Of a stretch of 64,000 nucleotides of DNA, positions 9,330 to 18,192 are shown in pieces. Every line of letters starts with the position of its first letter. Position 1 is the stretch's first letter. The notes beneath the pieces were generated by a model, which was given only the letters and a program-made list of their open reading frames with translations, searched no databases and was not told the DNA's origin. Source of the stretch: Taibaiella lutea (GTDB lineage Bacteria > Bacteroidota > Bacteroidia > Chitinophagales > Chitinophagaceae); contig NZ_VWSH01000004.1 of NCBI RefSeq assembly GCF_008629695.1, forward strand, positions 124,001-188,000. The letters run 5' to 3'. The position numbers and the translations under genes were made by a program.

Positions 9330-9405
9330 CAATAGTGAATTGTGAATAGTCAATCAATATAGAGTATTCACAATTCACCATTAACAATTCACCATTGACA
9401 ATTCA
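9330..9405. repeat. Short AT-rich iterated repeat in the purD-DUF3109 intergenic gap
   Basis: Several diverged copies of (A)ATTCACNATT and its reverse complement, for example GTGAATTGTGAATAGTCAAT facing ATTCACCATTAACAATTCAC, fill the whole gap. They can form a long imperfect hairpin. Similar iterated gap sequences occur between genes in other Bacteroidota (general recollection, not checked). Confidence 0.6.
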
Positions 9406-9410
9406 AAACA

Positions 9411-9998
9411 ATGATTGCAATAGACAATAAACTGATTAGTGACGAAGTGGTAGAAAAGCAATTCGTTTGTAACCTTGATAAGTGTAAAGGTGGCTGCTGC
9501 GTAGATGGCGATACCGGTGCGCCCATCACGCAGGAGGAAGCAGATTTGATTGAAGATTTATATCCGCAATTCAAACATTTAATGACACCACAAGCTATTG
9601 CCCATGTGGAAGAAGAAGGTGCCTATACCTTTGATGACGAACACGGTTTGGTAACACCAACTTTGAATGGCGGCATTTGCACTTATGGATATTACGATGA
9701 TTCAGGCATCGTAAAATGTGCAATAGAACAGGTATATCGCGAAGGCAAAATAAGTTTTAAGAAACCGATAAGTTGTCATTTATTCCCCATCAGAATTACG
9801 GAATACGAAAACTTCGATGCATTGAACTATGAACCGCGCGAAACACTTTGCAAACCTGCCTGTAAATTGGGCAAATCACTGCAGATTCCCGTCTATCAGT
9901 TTTTAAAAGAACCATTGATTCGGAAATACGGAGAGGAATTTTATGAAGCGCTGGATGCCACTGCACAACAAATGTATTTGAATAAAGAAGAAGAATAA
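9411..9998 (+). CDS. DUF3109 family cysteine-rich protein
   Basis: 195 residues, with the conserved N-terminal block CNLDKCKGGCCVDGDTGAPI followed by further cysteines (GGICTYGYY, VKCAIEQ, SCHLFPIRI, ETLCKPACKLGKS). This layout matches DUF3109, a Bacteroidota family with a conserved set of cysteines that likely bind a metal or an Fe-S cluster (inference from the Cys pattern, distantly like YkgJ/zinc-iron chelating proteins). Predicted cytosolic, no signal peptide. Function unknown. Confidence 0.85.
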   Translation: MIAIDNKLISDEVVEKQFVCNLDKCKGGCCVDGDTGAPITQEEADLIEDLYPQFKHLMTPQAIAHVEEEGAYTFDDEHGLVTPTLNGGICTYGYYDDSGIVKCAIEQVYREGKISFKKPISCHLFPIRITEYENFDALNYEPRETLCKPACKLGKSLQIPVYQFLKEPLIRKYGEEFYEALDATAQQMYLNKEEE

Positions 9999-9999
9999 C

Positions 10000-10034
10000 A
10001 AAATGGGTTGATATGAAAATATCAACCCATTTTG
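10000..10034. terminator. Bidirectional terminator between convergent genes
   Basis: A 15-bp stem AAAATGGGTTGATAT / ATATCAACCCATTTT with a GAAA loop lies between the DUF3109 gene and the convergent outer-membrane gene, and can serve both. Confidence 0.8.
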
Positions 10035-10067
10035 TTTCAATATCCTTAAAGCTTTTGAAGATTATAA

Positions 10068-12467
10068 TTAATTTGCCCTGTTAATTTCATCACTATTCTT
10101 ATTGAGATTTCTTTTTGCCTGAATGTTCCTGTTGCCGAATTTCCATGTCAGCGCAAGTTGCAAAGACCTGTTATCAAAATAACTATTCTGGAAAGTACCA
10201 TTATAAAGGTTTTTCATTTGCCAGATATCCGTCTTCAGAATGTCTTCGGCATCCAGCGTAACAATCAGCTTTTTCTGAAATAAAAATGTTTTGATACCCG
10301 CGCTCAGATTACAGAAATGTCGTTGCACATCAAAATCTGACTGCTGCGCCGATGTAAAAGAAAACCCTAATTCCGCTGATAATGTTTGAGAAGCATTCAA
10401 AGTAAAAGTGTTGTCGGTTTCTATTGAAAAAGAAGGTTTGACGTAGCTTACATCCGCATTATAAAACGTGGAATTGAATTTGCTGTAAGTTCCGAAAACC
10501 TGTGTTGTGTTTTCCCAGAAAGATAACGGTTGTATGCTTAGCGTCATTGTAACGCCATACTGAGTCTGTGTTCCTGCATTCGCAGATACGAAATTAAAAG
10601 AATTACTTACCGTGTCTATATTGGAAACCCGTGTTATCAGATTCGTTACATGCTGTGAAAACAAAGTCATTGTAAAGATCGACTTATAGGTATAGCCAAG
10701 CTCAAAATTATTACTGAATGCAGGTTGCAGAAAAGGATTTCCCTCCTCATAGGATGTTTCTGTTGAATAAATCCGGAACGGATTCATAATCCAGAAAGAA
10801 GACCTGTCTATTCTTCTCGAATAATTAAAATTCAGACTGTGCACTTCACTGAATTTGTATTGAACATAAGCAGTCGGAAAAATATTGAAATAATCATTCG
10901 TATTGGTTTGTGACAGGCTTAATGAATACCCTTTTGTTTGAGTATATTCCCCTCTGAACCCTAATTGCAAGTCCCATTTTCCAAAAGACCTTTGAGCACT
11001 TATATAAGCTGCCTGTGTATTTTCTTTATAGTCAAATGTATTAGTCTTGTCGTTGTCAACTATATAATCCATACCTTGAAACGTAGTAAAAACATTGTCG
11101 CTGTTATTATGTACAAATGAAGTTTTTGCACCTAAAGAAAATATGGCAAAAACAGTTGGCATTTCATAATCCACACTTACGGTAGTAATAGCTGTTTTGA
11201 TTGTACCAAAAGTCTTATTGTCGCTTGATACGCCCGTACTGTTACCGTCTGCAAAGAAATCGGAAGTTTTGAAAGCCCTGCCTTTATCGCCTTTCCTTGT
11301 AAAATAATCTGCATTAACAGTTAGTTTTTTGCCACTGCTGTCTATCTTCCATTCATAGTTCAGATTGAATACATTCCGTCTTCCTTTATCAGTTGCAAAA
11401 GCATTGGTAAGTATAGTGGAATCTTTAACCAGAGAAGGGATGTGCAATACTTCATTATCATAATCTTCGTCCGTCTTTCCGTCCAGCGTCCCTAATGTAT
11501 AACGGAATCCGAGTACGGCATTCGGTTTCAGATTGTAATCAAACCCAAGTTGCGTATAAGTGTACAGCGGTCTGTTATCCTGATTCAACGTCTGATTTTG
11601 CTGTTGTTCCGGATAAAACGTATTGGTTTGCTGTAAGGAAATAAACCGGTTTCTATTTATGCTTGAATTACCGTAAACATTTATTTTGTCCTTGCGGTAA
11701 TTAAAAGAAGCATCTATATGTTCAGAGCCCTTTGTCCGCTGTTCATAACTGCCTGTAACAGTTCCGTTAAAGCCGTTTCTTCTTTTCTTTTTCGTCACGA
11801 TATTGATAATGCCCGAATTGCCCTGCGCATCATTTTTGGCCGGCGGTGCAGATATAACTTCTATTTTATCAATCTCTATTGCAGGCATGCTTCTTAGTAA
11901 TGCTTCCAACTCTTCGCCATCCGTTTGTACCAGTCTGTTATCTATCATGATGCTCACCGTACTTTTACCCGTCATACCAATATCTTCATGGCTTACCTGT
12001 ACACCGGGTGTTTTCTTTAATAGTTCAAATACATCAGAACCGTTGGAAGAAATGCTATTGGCAACGTTAAAGATGACACGATCAACTTTGCGTTCTATCA
12101 AAGGAGCTTTGCTGTTGATAGTTATACCATCCAGTTCCCGTTCCTGTACAGTTAAATTGATATTCCAATTGAAGGTATCATTTGCCGGTGGCTGTAGCTG
12201 ATAAATTTCAGCAGCATAACCCAATGCAGCAACCTCTATAAACATACCGGTTTGATAATGAGAAATAGTTACATAGAAATTGCCTGAAGTGTCCGGCGTT
12301 ATTGATTTTATAATGGCACTGTCCGCTCCATTCCGCAATAATATGTTTACAAAAGAAAGGTCTTCTTTCTCTTTAATAATTATTTTTCCTTGAATCATCT
12401 GCTGTGAAAAGCAATGCAGAAAGGCAACAGAGAAGATGCAGGTGATAATTGCTTTCAGGAAATTCAT
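10068..12467 (-). CDS. Outer-membrane beta-barrel protein (carboxypeptidase-regulatory + plug + barrel family)
   Basis: About 799 residues from the preferred start at 12467 (MNFLKAIITCIFSVAFLHC, a signal peptide). An upstream in-frame start at 12560 adds 31 residues but lies upstream of the likely promoter, so I reject it. After the signal peptide come a carboxypeptidase-regulatory-like beta domain (about 22-120), a TonB-plug-like domain (about 125-225, with VFELLKKTPGVQV and GNSGIINIVTKKKRRNGF), and a C-terminal beta-barrel with alternating aromatic strands ending in ALTWKFGN. This matches the Bacteroidota OMP_b-brl_3 type, related to TonB receptors. No SusD partner is adjacent, so the substrate is unknown. 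Confidence 0.88.
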   Translation of the reverse strand: MNFLKAIITCIFSVAFLHCFSQQMIQGKIIIKEKEDLSFVNILLRNGADSAIIKSITPDTSGNFYVTISHYQTGMFIEVAALGYAAEIYQLQPPANDTFNWNINLTVQERELDGITINSKAPLIERKVDRVIFNVANSISSNGSDVFELLKKTPGVQVSHEDIGMTGKSTVSIMIDNRLVQTDGEELEALLRSMPAIEIDKIEVISAPPAKNDAQGNSGIINIVTKKKRRNGFNGTVTGSYEQRTKGSEHIDASFNYRKDKINVYGNSSINRNRFISLQQTNTFYPEQQQNQTLNQDNRPLYTYTQLGFDYNLKPNAVLGFRYTLGTLDGKTDEDYDNEVLHIPSLVKDSTILTNAFATDKGRRNVFNLNYEWKIDSSGKKLTVNADYFTRKGDKGRAFKTSDFFADGNSTGVSSDNKTFGTIKTAITTVSVDYEMPTVFAIFSLGAKTSFVHNNSDNVFTTFQGMDYIVDNDKTNTFDYKENTQAAYISAQRSFGKWDLQLGFRGEYTQTKGYSLSLSQTNTNDYFNIFPTAYVQYKFSEVHSLNFNYSRRIDRSSFWIMNPFRIYSTETSYEEGNPFLQPAFSNNFELGYTYKSIFTMTLFSQHVTNLITRVSNIDTVSNSFNFVSANAGTQTQYGVTMTLSIQPLSFWENTTQVFGTYSKFNSTFYNADVSYVKPSFSIETDNTFTLNASQTLSAELGFSFTSAQQSDFDVQRHFCNLSAGIKTFLFQKKLIVTLDAEDILKTDIWQMKNLYNGTFQNSYFDNRSLQLALTWKFGNRNIQAKRNLNKNSDEINRAN

Positions 12468-12498
12468 GGAAAAAGGGTAGGAGAGTGTAGAATAATTG

Positions 12499-12506
12499 CA
12501 AATGTA
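12499..12506 (-). promoter_or_regulatory. Putative -7 element of the outer-membrane barrel gene
   Basis: TACATTTG on the minus strand matches TAnnTTTG. It places transcription start near 12492, which supports translation from 12467. Confidence 0.6.
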
Positions 12507-12554
12507 TTTATTTGCTAAATTGCTTTTGAAAATGACAGGAGATTTATTTTTGCA

Positions 12555-12590
12555 CAACAAAAAAGCACCGGACTATTCGTCCGGCGCTTT
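12555..12590 (-). terminator. Terminator of the aldolase gene
   Basis: On the minus strand, AAAGCGCCGGAC / GTCCGGTGCTTT (one G-T pair) with a 5-nt loop, followed by a T run. Confidence 0.88.
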
Positions 12591-12609
12591 CAATTTTATA
12601 TAGAAAAGC

Positions 12610-13668
12610 TTATGCTAAAGTAATACCGCTGTCTAAATAAACATCCTGAATAGAATTCAATAACTGAATACCTTCATTCATTGGTTTTTGGAATGCTTTA
12701 CGTCCGCTGATAAGACCCATACCACCTGCACGTTTGTTGATAACCGCTGTAGTAACTGCTTCTGACAAATCCGAAGCACCTTTGGATTCACCACCGGAGT
12801 TGATAAGACCTGAACGGCCCATATAGCAATTCGCTACCTGATAACGAGCCAGGTCAATCGGATGGTCCGTAGTCAATTTGCCGTAAACGTCTTTATGTGT
12901 TTTACCAAAATTGATGGCATTGTAACCACCGTTATTGGTAGGTAATTTTTGTTTGATGATATCCGCCTGAATCGTAACACCCAAATGGTTTGCTTGTGCA
13001 GTAAGATCCGCAGAAGTATGATAATCCACGCCATCCTTCTTGAATGCATTGTTACGGATATAGCACCAAAGAACAGTTGCCATACCTAACTCGTGTGCAT
13101 ATTCAAAAGCTTTAGCCGTTTCAATGATTTGGTGGTGACTTTCCTCAGAACCGAAATAGATAGTTGCGCCAACCGCAGTAGCGCCCATGTTCCATGCGTC
13201 TCTGATAGAGCCGAACATGATCTGGTCAAAACGGTTAGGGTAAGAAATAAACTCGTTATGGTTGATTTTTACAATGAAAGGAATTTTATGCGCATATTTA
13301 CGAGCCACAGAACCCAGTACACCATATGTAGAAGCAACAGCATTACAGCCACCTTCAATAGCCAGTTTTACAATATTCTCAGGATCGAAATAAATAGGAT
13401 TTGGAGCGAAAGAAGCGCCTGCACTATGTTCGATACCCTGATCTACCGGAAGGATAGAAACATAACCTGTATTAGCTAAACGGCCATGACCCAAAAGCGT
13501 CTGGATGCTGCGAAGCGTCTGGATATTACGGTTAGAACCTGCCCATACTTCATCTACGTGGTTAGGAGATGGAGCATGTAAAGAAGATGCGCTGATTGTT
13601 TGGCATTGGTGAGTGAGTAAAGACTCAGCGTCTGCACCTAATAATTCTACAATTTTGTTATGTGCCAT
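12610..13668 (-). CDS. fbaB: Class I fructose-bisphosphate aldolase (DhnA/FbaB type)
   Basis: 352 residues from the start [18 protein letters not shown] at 13668. The open frame reaches 13797, but the promoter lies between, so the shorter form is right. It should cleave fructose-1,6-bisphosphate to glyceraldehyde-3-phosphate and dihydroxyacetone phosphate through a Schiff-base lysine, without metal, in the cytosol. Family features seen: [41 protein letters not shown], the C-terminal phosphate loop region [15 protein letters not shown] and [12 protein letters not shown]. It is a single-gene transcript with its own terminator. Confidence 0.93.
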   Translation of the reverse strand: MAHNKIVELLGADAESLLTHQCQTISASSLHAPSPNHVDEVWAGSNRNIQTLRSIQTLLGHGRLANTGYVSILPVDQGIEHSAGASFAPNPIYFDPENIVKLAIEGGCNAVASTYGVLGSVARKYAHKIPFIVKINHNEFISYPNRFDQIMFGSIRDAWNMGATAVGATIYFGSEESHHQIIETAKAFEYAHELGMATVLWCYIRNNAFKKDGVDYHTSADLTAQANHLGVTIQADIIKQKLPTNNGGYNAINFGKTHKDVYGKLTTDHPIDLARYQVANCYMGRSGLINSGGESKGASDLSEAVTTAVINKRAGGMGLISGRKAFQKPMNEGIQLLNSIQDVYLDSGITLA

Positions 13669-13711
13669 AACGAGGGAGAAAACTTTAGTTAAACGTGTGA
13701 AAAATTGTTGG

Positions 13712-13719
13712 CAAAGGTA
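13712..13719 (-). promoter_or_regulatory. Putative -7 element of the aldolase gene
   Basis: TACCTTTG on the minus strand, about 44 bases before the ATG at 13668. It matches the Bacteroidota -7 consensus and decides the start codon. Confidence 0.65.
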
Positions 13720-13836
13720 ATATAAAAGAGAAACATTTTTTTTACAAAAAACGAAATAAATCAAGTCGATTCTTTTTTTTATTTCAAATAATACCATTAC
13801 TTTTGCGCACCTTTCAAGGTAATCACAACAGTGATT

Positions 13837-13910
13837 GCTCCTATAGCTCAGTTGGTTAGAGCACCTGACTCATAATCAGGGGGTCCTTGGTTCAAGCCCG
13901 AGTGGGAGCA
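13837..13910 (+). tRNA. tRNA with CAT anticodon (probably elongator Met)
   Basis: 74 nt. Acceptor stem GCTCCTA / TGGGAGC with one mismatched or wobble pair, D-arm AGCTCAGTTGGTTAGAGC, anticodon stem CCTGA / TCAGG with loop CTCATAA, T-arm CTTGG-TTCAAGC-CCGAG, discriminator A, no encoded CCA. The CAT anticodon could also belong to tRNA-Ile2 (lysidine-modified); overall resemblance favours elongator Met. The initiator-type mismatch pattern is not evident. Confidence 0.93.
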
Positions 13911-13915
13911 CTGAT

Positions 13916-13957
13916 AATGAAGCGTTTATGATAATTTCATAAACGCTTCATTATTTT
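13916..13957. terminator. Long perfect hairpin after the tRNA
   Basis: 16-bp perfect stem AATGAAGCGTTTATGA / TCATAAACGCTTCATT with a TAATT loop, followed by ATTTT. It acts as tRNA terminator and possibly also for the opposite strand. Confidence 0.85.
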
Positions 13958-14042
13958 CCCCACTACAATCGCGCCATAAACTCCTGATATTTTTAGCGAA
14001 AATCTTTAACAATAATCAGCTGATATTTTCTACATATGTTTG

Positions 14043-14207
14043 CTAGCCTTGTATCTCTTCTTTCAAAACTTCTATAGCCATTTTTATCAGGCGCATCCTC
14101 TCTTTTAATCTGTCCTGCTGTTGTTGAAGTGCACCTAATTCCTCTTCCTGTTCGGCGTACATTTGCCATAATTGTTCTAAGCGTTGTTCCAATGTTAACT
14201 TATCCAT
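14043..14207 (-). CDS. Small coiled-coil protein (54 aa)
   Basis: ORF starting MDKLTLEQRLEQLWQMYAEQ and ending IEVLKEEIQG. Nearly the whole length is a Gln/Glu/Leu-rich amphipathic helix with heptad spacing, so a short homo- or heteromeric coiled coil is likely. No signal peptide. The composition is strongly protein-like rather than chance. Function unknown. It lies just upstream (in its own transcription direction) of the tRNA terminator hairpin. Confidence 0.6.
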   Translation of the reverse strand: MDKLTLEQRLEQLWQMYAEQEEELGALQQQQDRLKERMRLIKMAIEVLKEEIQG

Positions 14208-14228
14208 ATTGTTGTTTTAACTGGTTTG

Positions 14229-14476
14229 TTATCTTGATATTTTCAATTTGCTATTAACTATGCCTCCAATAATGTCATTTGATTCATCTCGGTTCAATGA
14301 TGCAACATAAATATCTATCTCAGGGATTAGCATGATCTTGTTTATAAACTCCTGGATAACTCTTGGCTTACTATCCATTTGGCCTTTTAAAAGTTTGACG
14401 TCTCGTCTGATGATGACATCTTTTGCTTTTGCAGGCCATTAAAACCATCGTTGTTGAATTTATCTGAAGAGTTCAT
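14229..14476 (-). pseudogene. Small gene with an apparent frameshift
   Basis: Two overlapping open frames read like one protein. Frame A starts at ATG 14476 (MNSSDKFNNDGFNGLQKQK) and hits a stop after 29 codons. Frame B, open from just before the A-rich stretch CAAAAGCAAAAG, continues as KDVIIRRDVKLLKGQMDSK and ends at 14229 with SKLKISR. A one-base indel in the A-rich run joins them into about 82 residues. Internal ATG 14378 could start a 49-residue product of frame B. It could be a real decay event, a sequencing error, or recoding. Family not recognised. Confidence 0.5.
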
Positions 14477-14710
14477 GGAATGATTAGCTAAATATTCAAT
14501 GCAGATGGTATATGTAAATATAGAAAAAATCAAGAAAAGACATAACAAAATTAGGCTCGTTGTATAACGAGCCCTTTCTCAAAAACAAATGACAATCAAA
14601 ACGCCGCTTCAATCCTAATTGTTTCCTGACAGCATACACAATGCGATTGTACTCATTCGCCTCATGTATTGATTTGCCGATTGCATAGAAACCAAATAAA
14701 CGTTCTTAGT
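14477..14710. other. Gene-free stretch with a hairpin and an ORF remnant
   Basis: An 8-bp hairpin GGCTCGTT-GTAT-AACGAGCC lies at 14554-14573. On the minus strand a frame open between stops (about 14705 to 14500) reads through ERLFGFYAIGKSIHEANEYN and VRKQLGLKRRFD with no start codon. It looks like a gene remnant or a conserved non-coding repeat; I cannot assign it. Confidence 0.35.
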
Positions 14711-14761
14711 AAAATCAGGTATTTATACCTGATTTTGAAATTAGCATTGAATATAGATTTG
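14711..14761 (+). promoter_or_regulatory. Palindromic operator plus -7 box (copy A of a shared promoter architecture)
   Basis: A perfect palindrome with 12-bp arms AAAATCAGGTAT / ATACCTGATTTT at 14711-14736 is followed, 19 nt after the CAGGT...ACCTGA core, by TATAGATTTG (14752-14761), a match to TAnnTTTG. The same core, the same 19-nt spacing and the same 10-base box occur at 48685-48730. It likely drives the downstream LytTR gene or a short untranslated RNA. Confidence 0.65.
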
Positions 14762-14828
14762 TTAATAATCTCATTCATATTAGCATTGGTAATAGTTTAA
14801 TTGAATTGTTAAGTAAATCCCACTGTCT

Positions 14829-14852
14829 TAATTTAATTTATAAATTAAATTA
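14829..14852. repeat. 24-bp perfect AT palindrome
   Basis: TAATTTAATTTA followed by its exact reverse complement, in the leader between the 14752 promoter and the LytTR gene. It could be an operator or merely AT-rich chance. Confidence 0.5.
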
Positions 14853-14965
14853 TGTGATATTTATAACATTTCTTTTGTAAACATAGTGTTATTTTAGCAT
14901 TCTTTTATTAGTTCAGCTGTAATTGTTTCTTGAAACATACCTTATCTCACTTAATACATCTGGAA

Positions 14966-15346
14966 ATGAGTAATGATACTACAAATAAAAGCTTTTCAAG
15001 ACATTTGGAGAATAACAGGGAATTATTTATAAAGACAGGTGTGCGTTATGAGAAATTAGATTTAACCAATCTGTTATTTGTTCAAACAGAAGGCAAATAT
15101 ATCGCACTTCATTTTAAAGATGGGAAACGGCTGCTCAGGGTTTCGTTGGTTAATTTTCTTAAAGAATCTTCTCATTTAAACTTGATAAGAATCCATAAAG
15201 GTTTTGCAATAAATACGGACTATATTAACTCTTATACATCTCAGGAAGTGACAGTTTTGGATAATGAAATACCTATAGGCAGGAGTTACAAAGGAAATTG
15301 GGTTAATTATCTTAATAAGACTAATAAAAAAAATCTTGGACGGTAG
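14966..15346 (+). CDS. Stand-alone LytTR DNA-binding domain protein
   Basis: 126 residues from MSNDTTNKSFSRHLENN (an upstream in-frame ATG at 14930 would give 138). The LytTR domain covers about 30-120: YEKLDLTNLLFVQTEGKYI, RLLRVSLVNFLKES, LIRIHKGFAINTDYI and the terminal IPIGRSYKGN block typical of the family. There is no receiver domain, so it is not a normal two-component regulator; its activity would depend on its level or on a partner. LytTR proteins bind direct repeats in promoters. The nearby palindromes at 14711 and 14829 are candidates for self-regulation only by proximity. Confidence 0.85.
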   Translation: MSNDTTNKSFSRHLENNRELFIKTGVRYEKLDLTNLLFVQTEGKYIALHFKDGKRLLRVSLVNFLKESSHLNLIRIHKGFAINTDYINSYTSQEVTVLDNEIPIGRSYKGNWVNYLNKTNKKNLGR

Positions 15347-15359
15347 GGTTGAGATGCTT

Positions 15360-15596
15360 TTAAATCGAATTATTGTCGATATAGCATCCAATAGAGTTTA
15401 ATATATCATCGCCATGCAATTTTGCAGCATCTCCGCTTATCCACATGTGATCATCACTTTTTCTTACTGTGAAACTATCTTCTCCTATAGTAACAATATA
15501 TGTTTTGTAAGGTCCATCTTCTTCTTCAACTCTTGAAACAGTAAAATTTTGCAATGAACATTCATGCGTTAACTCGGTCGGGATATTTTTTTTCAT
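15360..15596 (-). CDS. Hypothetical protein (78 aa)
   Basis: Preferred start ATG 15596 (MKKNIPTELTHECSLQNFTV), ending SIGCYIDNNSI. Soluble, acidic, with a beta-rich middle (YKTYIVTIGEDSFTVRKSDD). The open frame extends to 15833 and would add a hydrophobic stretch IFIFCILWGLKILIM, so a longer membrane-anchored form cannot be excluded. Family unknown. Confidence 0.5.
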   Translation of the reverse strand: MKKNIPTELTHECSLQNFTVSRVEEEDGPYKTYIVTIGEDSFTVRKSDDHMWISGDAAKLHGDDILNSIGCYIDNNSI

Positions 15597-16038
15597 AATT
15601 AATATTTTCAAGCCCCACAATATACAAAAAATAAATATAAATTTATTTGAGAAATGTCTTCGTATGAATTTAAATAACATACTCCGAAAAATGTAACCAG
15701 AGAAATAAAAATAAGCTAAGTCAAAGAATACTCTATAAGCTTTCTTTAAACTGATATCATTCGGTTCTCTCTTCCATTTAACAGCCAAACCTTGTACGCA
15801 ACGCCGTTGTAAATGGATGCTACTTTGTCCCAATCACGAGCCTTTAAGGCGACTTAAAGAGCATTGTCAGTCCTGATGAATTTTATTAAAACTGCCGCTT
15901 TGGTTTAGATTGTATAACCTATCATAATCCTTAACGCCATTTTTGCCGGTATCGTAATATTTTTTTCTTTATTAAAAGAAACGGTTGATTTACTGAAAAT
16001 CCAATCCTTAATCCCGATTTGAGCAATTGCAAACTGCC

Positions 16039-18183
16039 TTATCTCAGTAGCGACACATCGCCCTTCAGGTGTACATTGCCATACAAAGGGCAATAAAAAA
16101 CGCAGTTGTAAAAGTACACACCCAAATCGGACGGTTGCCCCTTGAAATTACCATCCCAGCCTTCATCCGGTTGTGCAGTGCTAAATACCCTTTGCCCTAA
16201 CCGATTATAAATATTGAGGCTGTAATTATCTATCTGCCCAAAATATACCGGAAGCAGCAAGTCATTGAGTCCGTCATTATTAGGCGAAAAAGCATTAGGT
16301 AAATTAAAATTGCAATATCGGTCCAAACAAGAAATTTCGTTTATTACAATAGTATCAGAAGTAATCTCAAGTGTGCAGGTGTCCTGCAACGTAGCCCAAT
16401 AAATACCCGGTTCCTGTACGATGATACTATCGGTTGTCTCGCCGGTAGACCAAACAGTAAAAGGTCCTTGCCCGTGTAGTACGATTGTATGCTCTTCGCA
16501 AATACTGGTGTCGGCACCCAGAGTCATAGGGACAAGATAACTCGGAGTAGACTTGATCAGGAATTTTTTTAATTTGCCTATACAGTCATCATCTTGAAAC
16601 GTCAATACTGAGTATAACCCGGTATCGGTAACGTTGATCTCTTCGGAAGTCTGCCCCGTTGACCATTCATGGCTGAGTCCCGGACCTGCATCAAGTATCT
16701 CTCTATCCATTGCACAAACTTTTATTGTATCTGTAGGCACTTCATCAAAAAACAAATAAGGGTTTACATCACCCAGCGCAAAATCGATAGAGCCATGATA
16801 TGCCCCAGCATAATAGTTAGCTACTATTTTATCGGACGACGTCAGATGGTATATGATGCCAGTATCGGGTGTTATATAAGCATACGCATAATCTGGATTG
16901 GCGGGAAAAGGTAGAAACTGCGAAGCGATGCTACTATTGTTAAGTAATATGCTAGGTAAATTATCGATTTTACTTACTATGGCGATAACTTGCTTTTGTA
17001 AGTAAAAATATTGGGCAAGTAATCCGGAAGTGTTTCCAACTGTTTGAAACCAGGCTTCGCGTATGCCATCACGCATGCTGATAACCATTGCAGAATTAGG
17101 ATCAGAAAGCGAATCCACAGGGCCTATATTCGGGTAAACAACCACCTGTGTGTAGGATTGTTTTTGTGCAATCATGTGTTGGGAGATGCTTACCGGGAGC
17201 GACGATGCTATATGTACCGGTTCACGGATAATAGTATCAAGTGTACCACCCTCACTAAGTGTAGCAATGCCCGCTCCGTTCAAGGTGACCATATTGTTAT
17301 TGCCTGACGAAACTATCTTAATGATAGTAAAGGGGTTGTTACTATAAGGAAGAACGTAATAGCTTGTATCCCAGGATGACACCGGTAGTATTTGGTCGAA
17401 GAAAAAGTCACATGCCGGATAGTCGCTAAAGGAAGCGGTATATGGCCAATAAGAAAAACCGCAGGCGCCGGTATTGAATACATTGATCGGGTTGCAGCAG
17501 GAGGCATTTTTAACTTCTATCTTAGTGCCGCTTAAGTCTTTTAATGGGTTGTTTGCAGCGTTGCCTATGGCATAGGTTTGGCCCTTATTCAACATTACAT
17601 TAAAGGGCACTCCTGCGGGATGGCCAGTCAGGTTCTTAGAAGGGGTTATCTCCAGCATAACATTGTCGCAAGTAGCAACTATACTGAAGTTGCCCGTATT
17701 GCCGACGCTCCCTTGACCGAATGAAAGATAGGGAAGGCCGTTAAGGAAATAAACATCGCCATATTTCTGCCTGTCCGAGGGATAAATCAACCCACCATCG
17801 TCCTCCATTGAGCCCCAACCGGCGTACTGTACAACTATATCTGAATCAGAAACAATATGAAGACTTCTGTTTTGCACAGTTTCAAATGCAGAAGTCATAG
17901 CCAATTGTATTTCCGAAATAGGTATAGTGATTTTTATAATAGTATCAGGAGGCACATTTACGGTATGAATGGTGTTGTTAAAAGTATAGGTAAATGTTAA
18001 CGTGGCATTATATATGGAGGATAGATAAAACTCATTAAATGCACTGTAGTCTTGCATGGTAATCCAGAAATTTTTTCCTGCATAGCGGGTATGCTGACTT
18101 GCCTGTTCCTGCGCATACAAATGGTAAAACGAGGCAACGCAAAGCAGCATAGATAAAAGAAAAAGGAGTAGATTTTTTTTCAT
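16039..18183 (-). CDS. T9SS type B cargo with IgGFc-binding-like N-terminal region
   Basis: About 714 residues starting MKKNLLLFLLSMLLCVASF (signal peptide; another in-frame Met lies 3 codons upstream). The N-terminal half (about 30-450) resembles the IgGFc-binding N-terminal domain seen in many Bacteroidota surface proteins (YAGKNFWITMQDY, VQYAGWGSMEDDGG). Two Ig-like or gliding-associated repeats follow (GPGLSHEWSTGQTSEEI; GQGPFTVWSTGETTDSI). The C-terminus is the type B sorting domain: NLPNAFSPNNDGLNDLLLP, YNRLGQRVF, GWDGNFKGQPSDLGVYFY, ending KGDVSLLR. It should be exported by Sec, then moved across the outer membrane by the type IX system and kept at the surface or released. Role probably adhesive (inference). 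Confidence 0.9.
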   Translation of the reverse strand: MKKNLLLFLLSMLLCVASFYHLYAQEQASQHTRYAGKNFWITMQDYSAFNEFYLSSIYNATLTFTYTFNNTIHTVNVPPDTIIKITIPISEIQLAMTSAFETVQNRSLHIVSDSDIVVQYAGWGSMEDDGGLIYPSDRQKYGDVYFLNGLPYLSFGQGSVGNTGNFSIVATCDNVMLEITPSKNLTGHPAGVPFNVMLNKGQTYAIGNAANNPLKDLSGTKIEVKNASCCNPINVFNTGACGFSYWPYTASFSDYPACDFFFDQILPVSSWDTSYYVLPYSNNPFTIIKIVSSGNNNMVTLNGAGIATLSEGGTLDTIIREPVHIASSLPVSISQHMIAQKQSYTQVVVYPNIGPVDSLSDPNSAMVISMRDGIREAWFQTVGNTSGLLAQYFYLQKQVIAIVSKIDNLPSILLNNSSIASQFLPFPANPDYAYAYITPDTGIIYHLTSSDKIVANYYAGAYHGSIDFALGDVNPYLFFDEVPTDTIKVCAMDREILDAGPGLSHEWSTGQTSEEINVTDTGLYSVLTFQDDDCIGKLKKFLIKSTPSYLVPMTLGADTSICEEHTIVLHGQGPFTVWSTGETTDSIIVQEPGIYWATLQDTCTLEITSDTIVINEISCLDRYCNFNLPNAFSPNNDGLNDLLLPVYFGQIDNYSLNIYNRLGQRVFSTAQPDEGWDGNFKGQPSDLGVYFYNCVFYCPLYGNVHLKGDVSLLR

Positions 18184-18192
18184 GGTAATCAA

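Noticed and set aside
9330-9405. Possible CRISPR-like array
   Set aside because: Units are about 10 bases, diverged and in both orientations, with no spacers and no cas genes.
12468-12560. Extended N-terminus of the outer-membrane barrel protein (start at 12560)
   Set aside because: The extension precedes a clear signal peptide and contains a -7 box (12499-12506), so it is leader DNA.
13669-13797. Extended N-terminus of the aldolase
   Set aside because: A TAnnTTTG promoter box lies inside it, and the normal family N-terminus begins at 13668.
15905-16093. 62-codon minus-strand ORF overlapping the end of the T9SS cargo gene
   Set aside because: Most of it is an out-of-frame reading of the sorting domain; no independent support.
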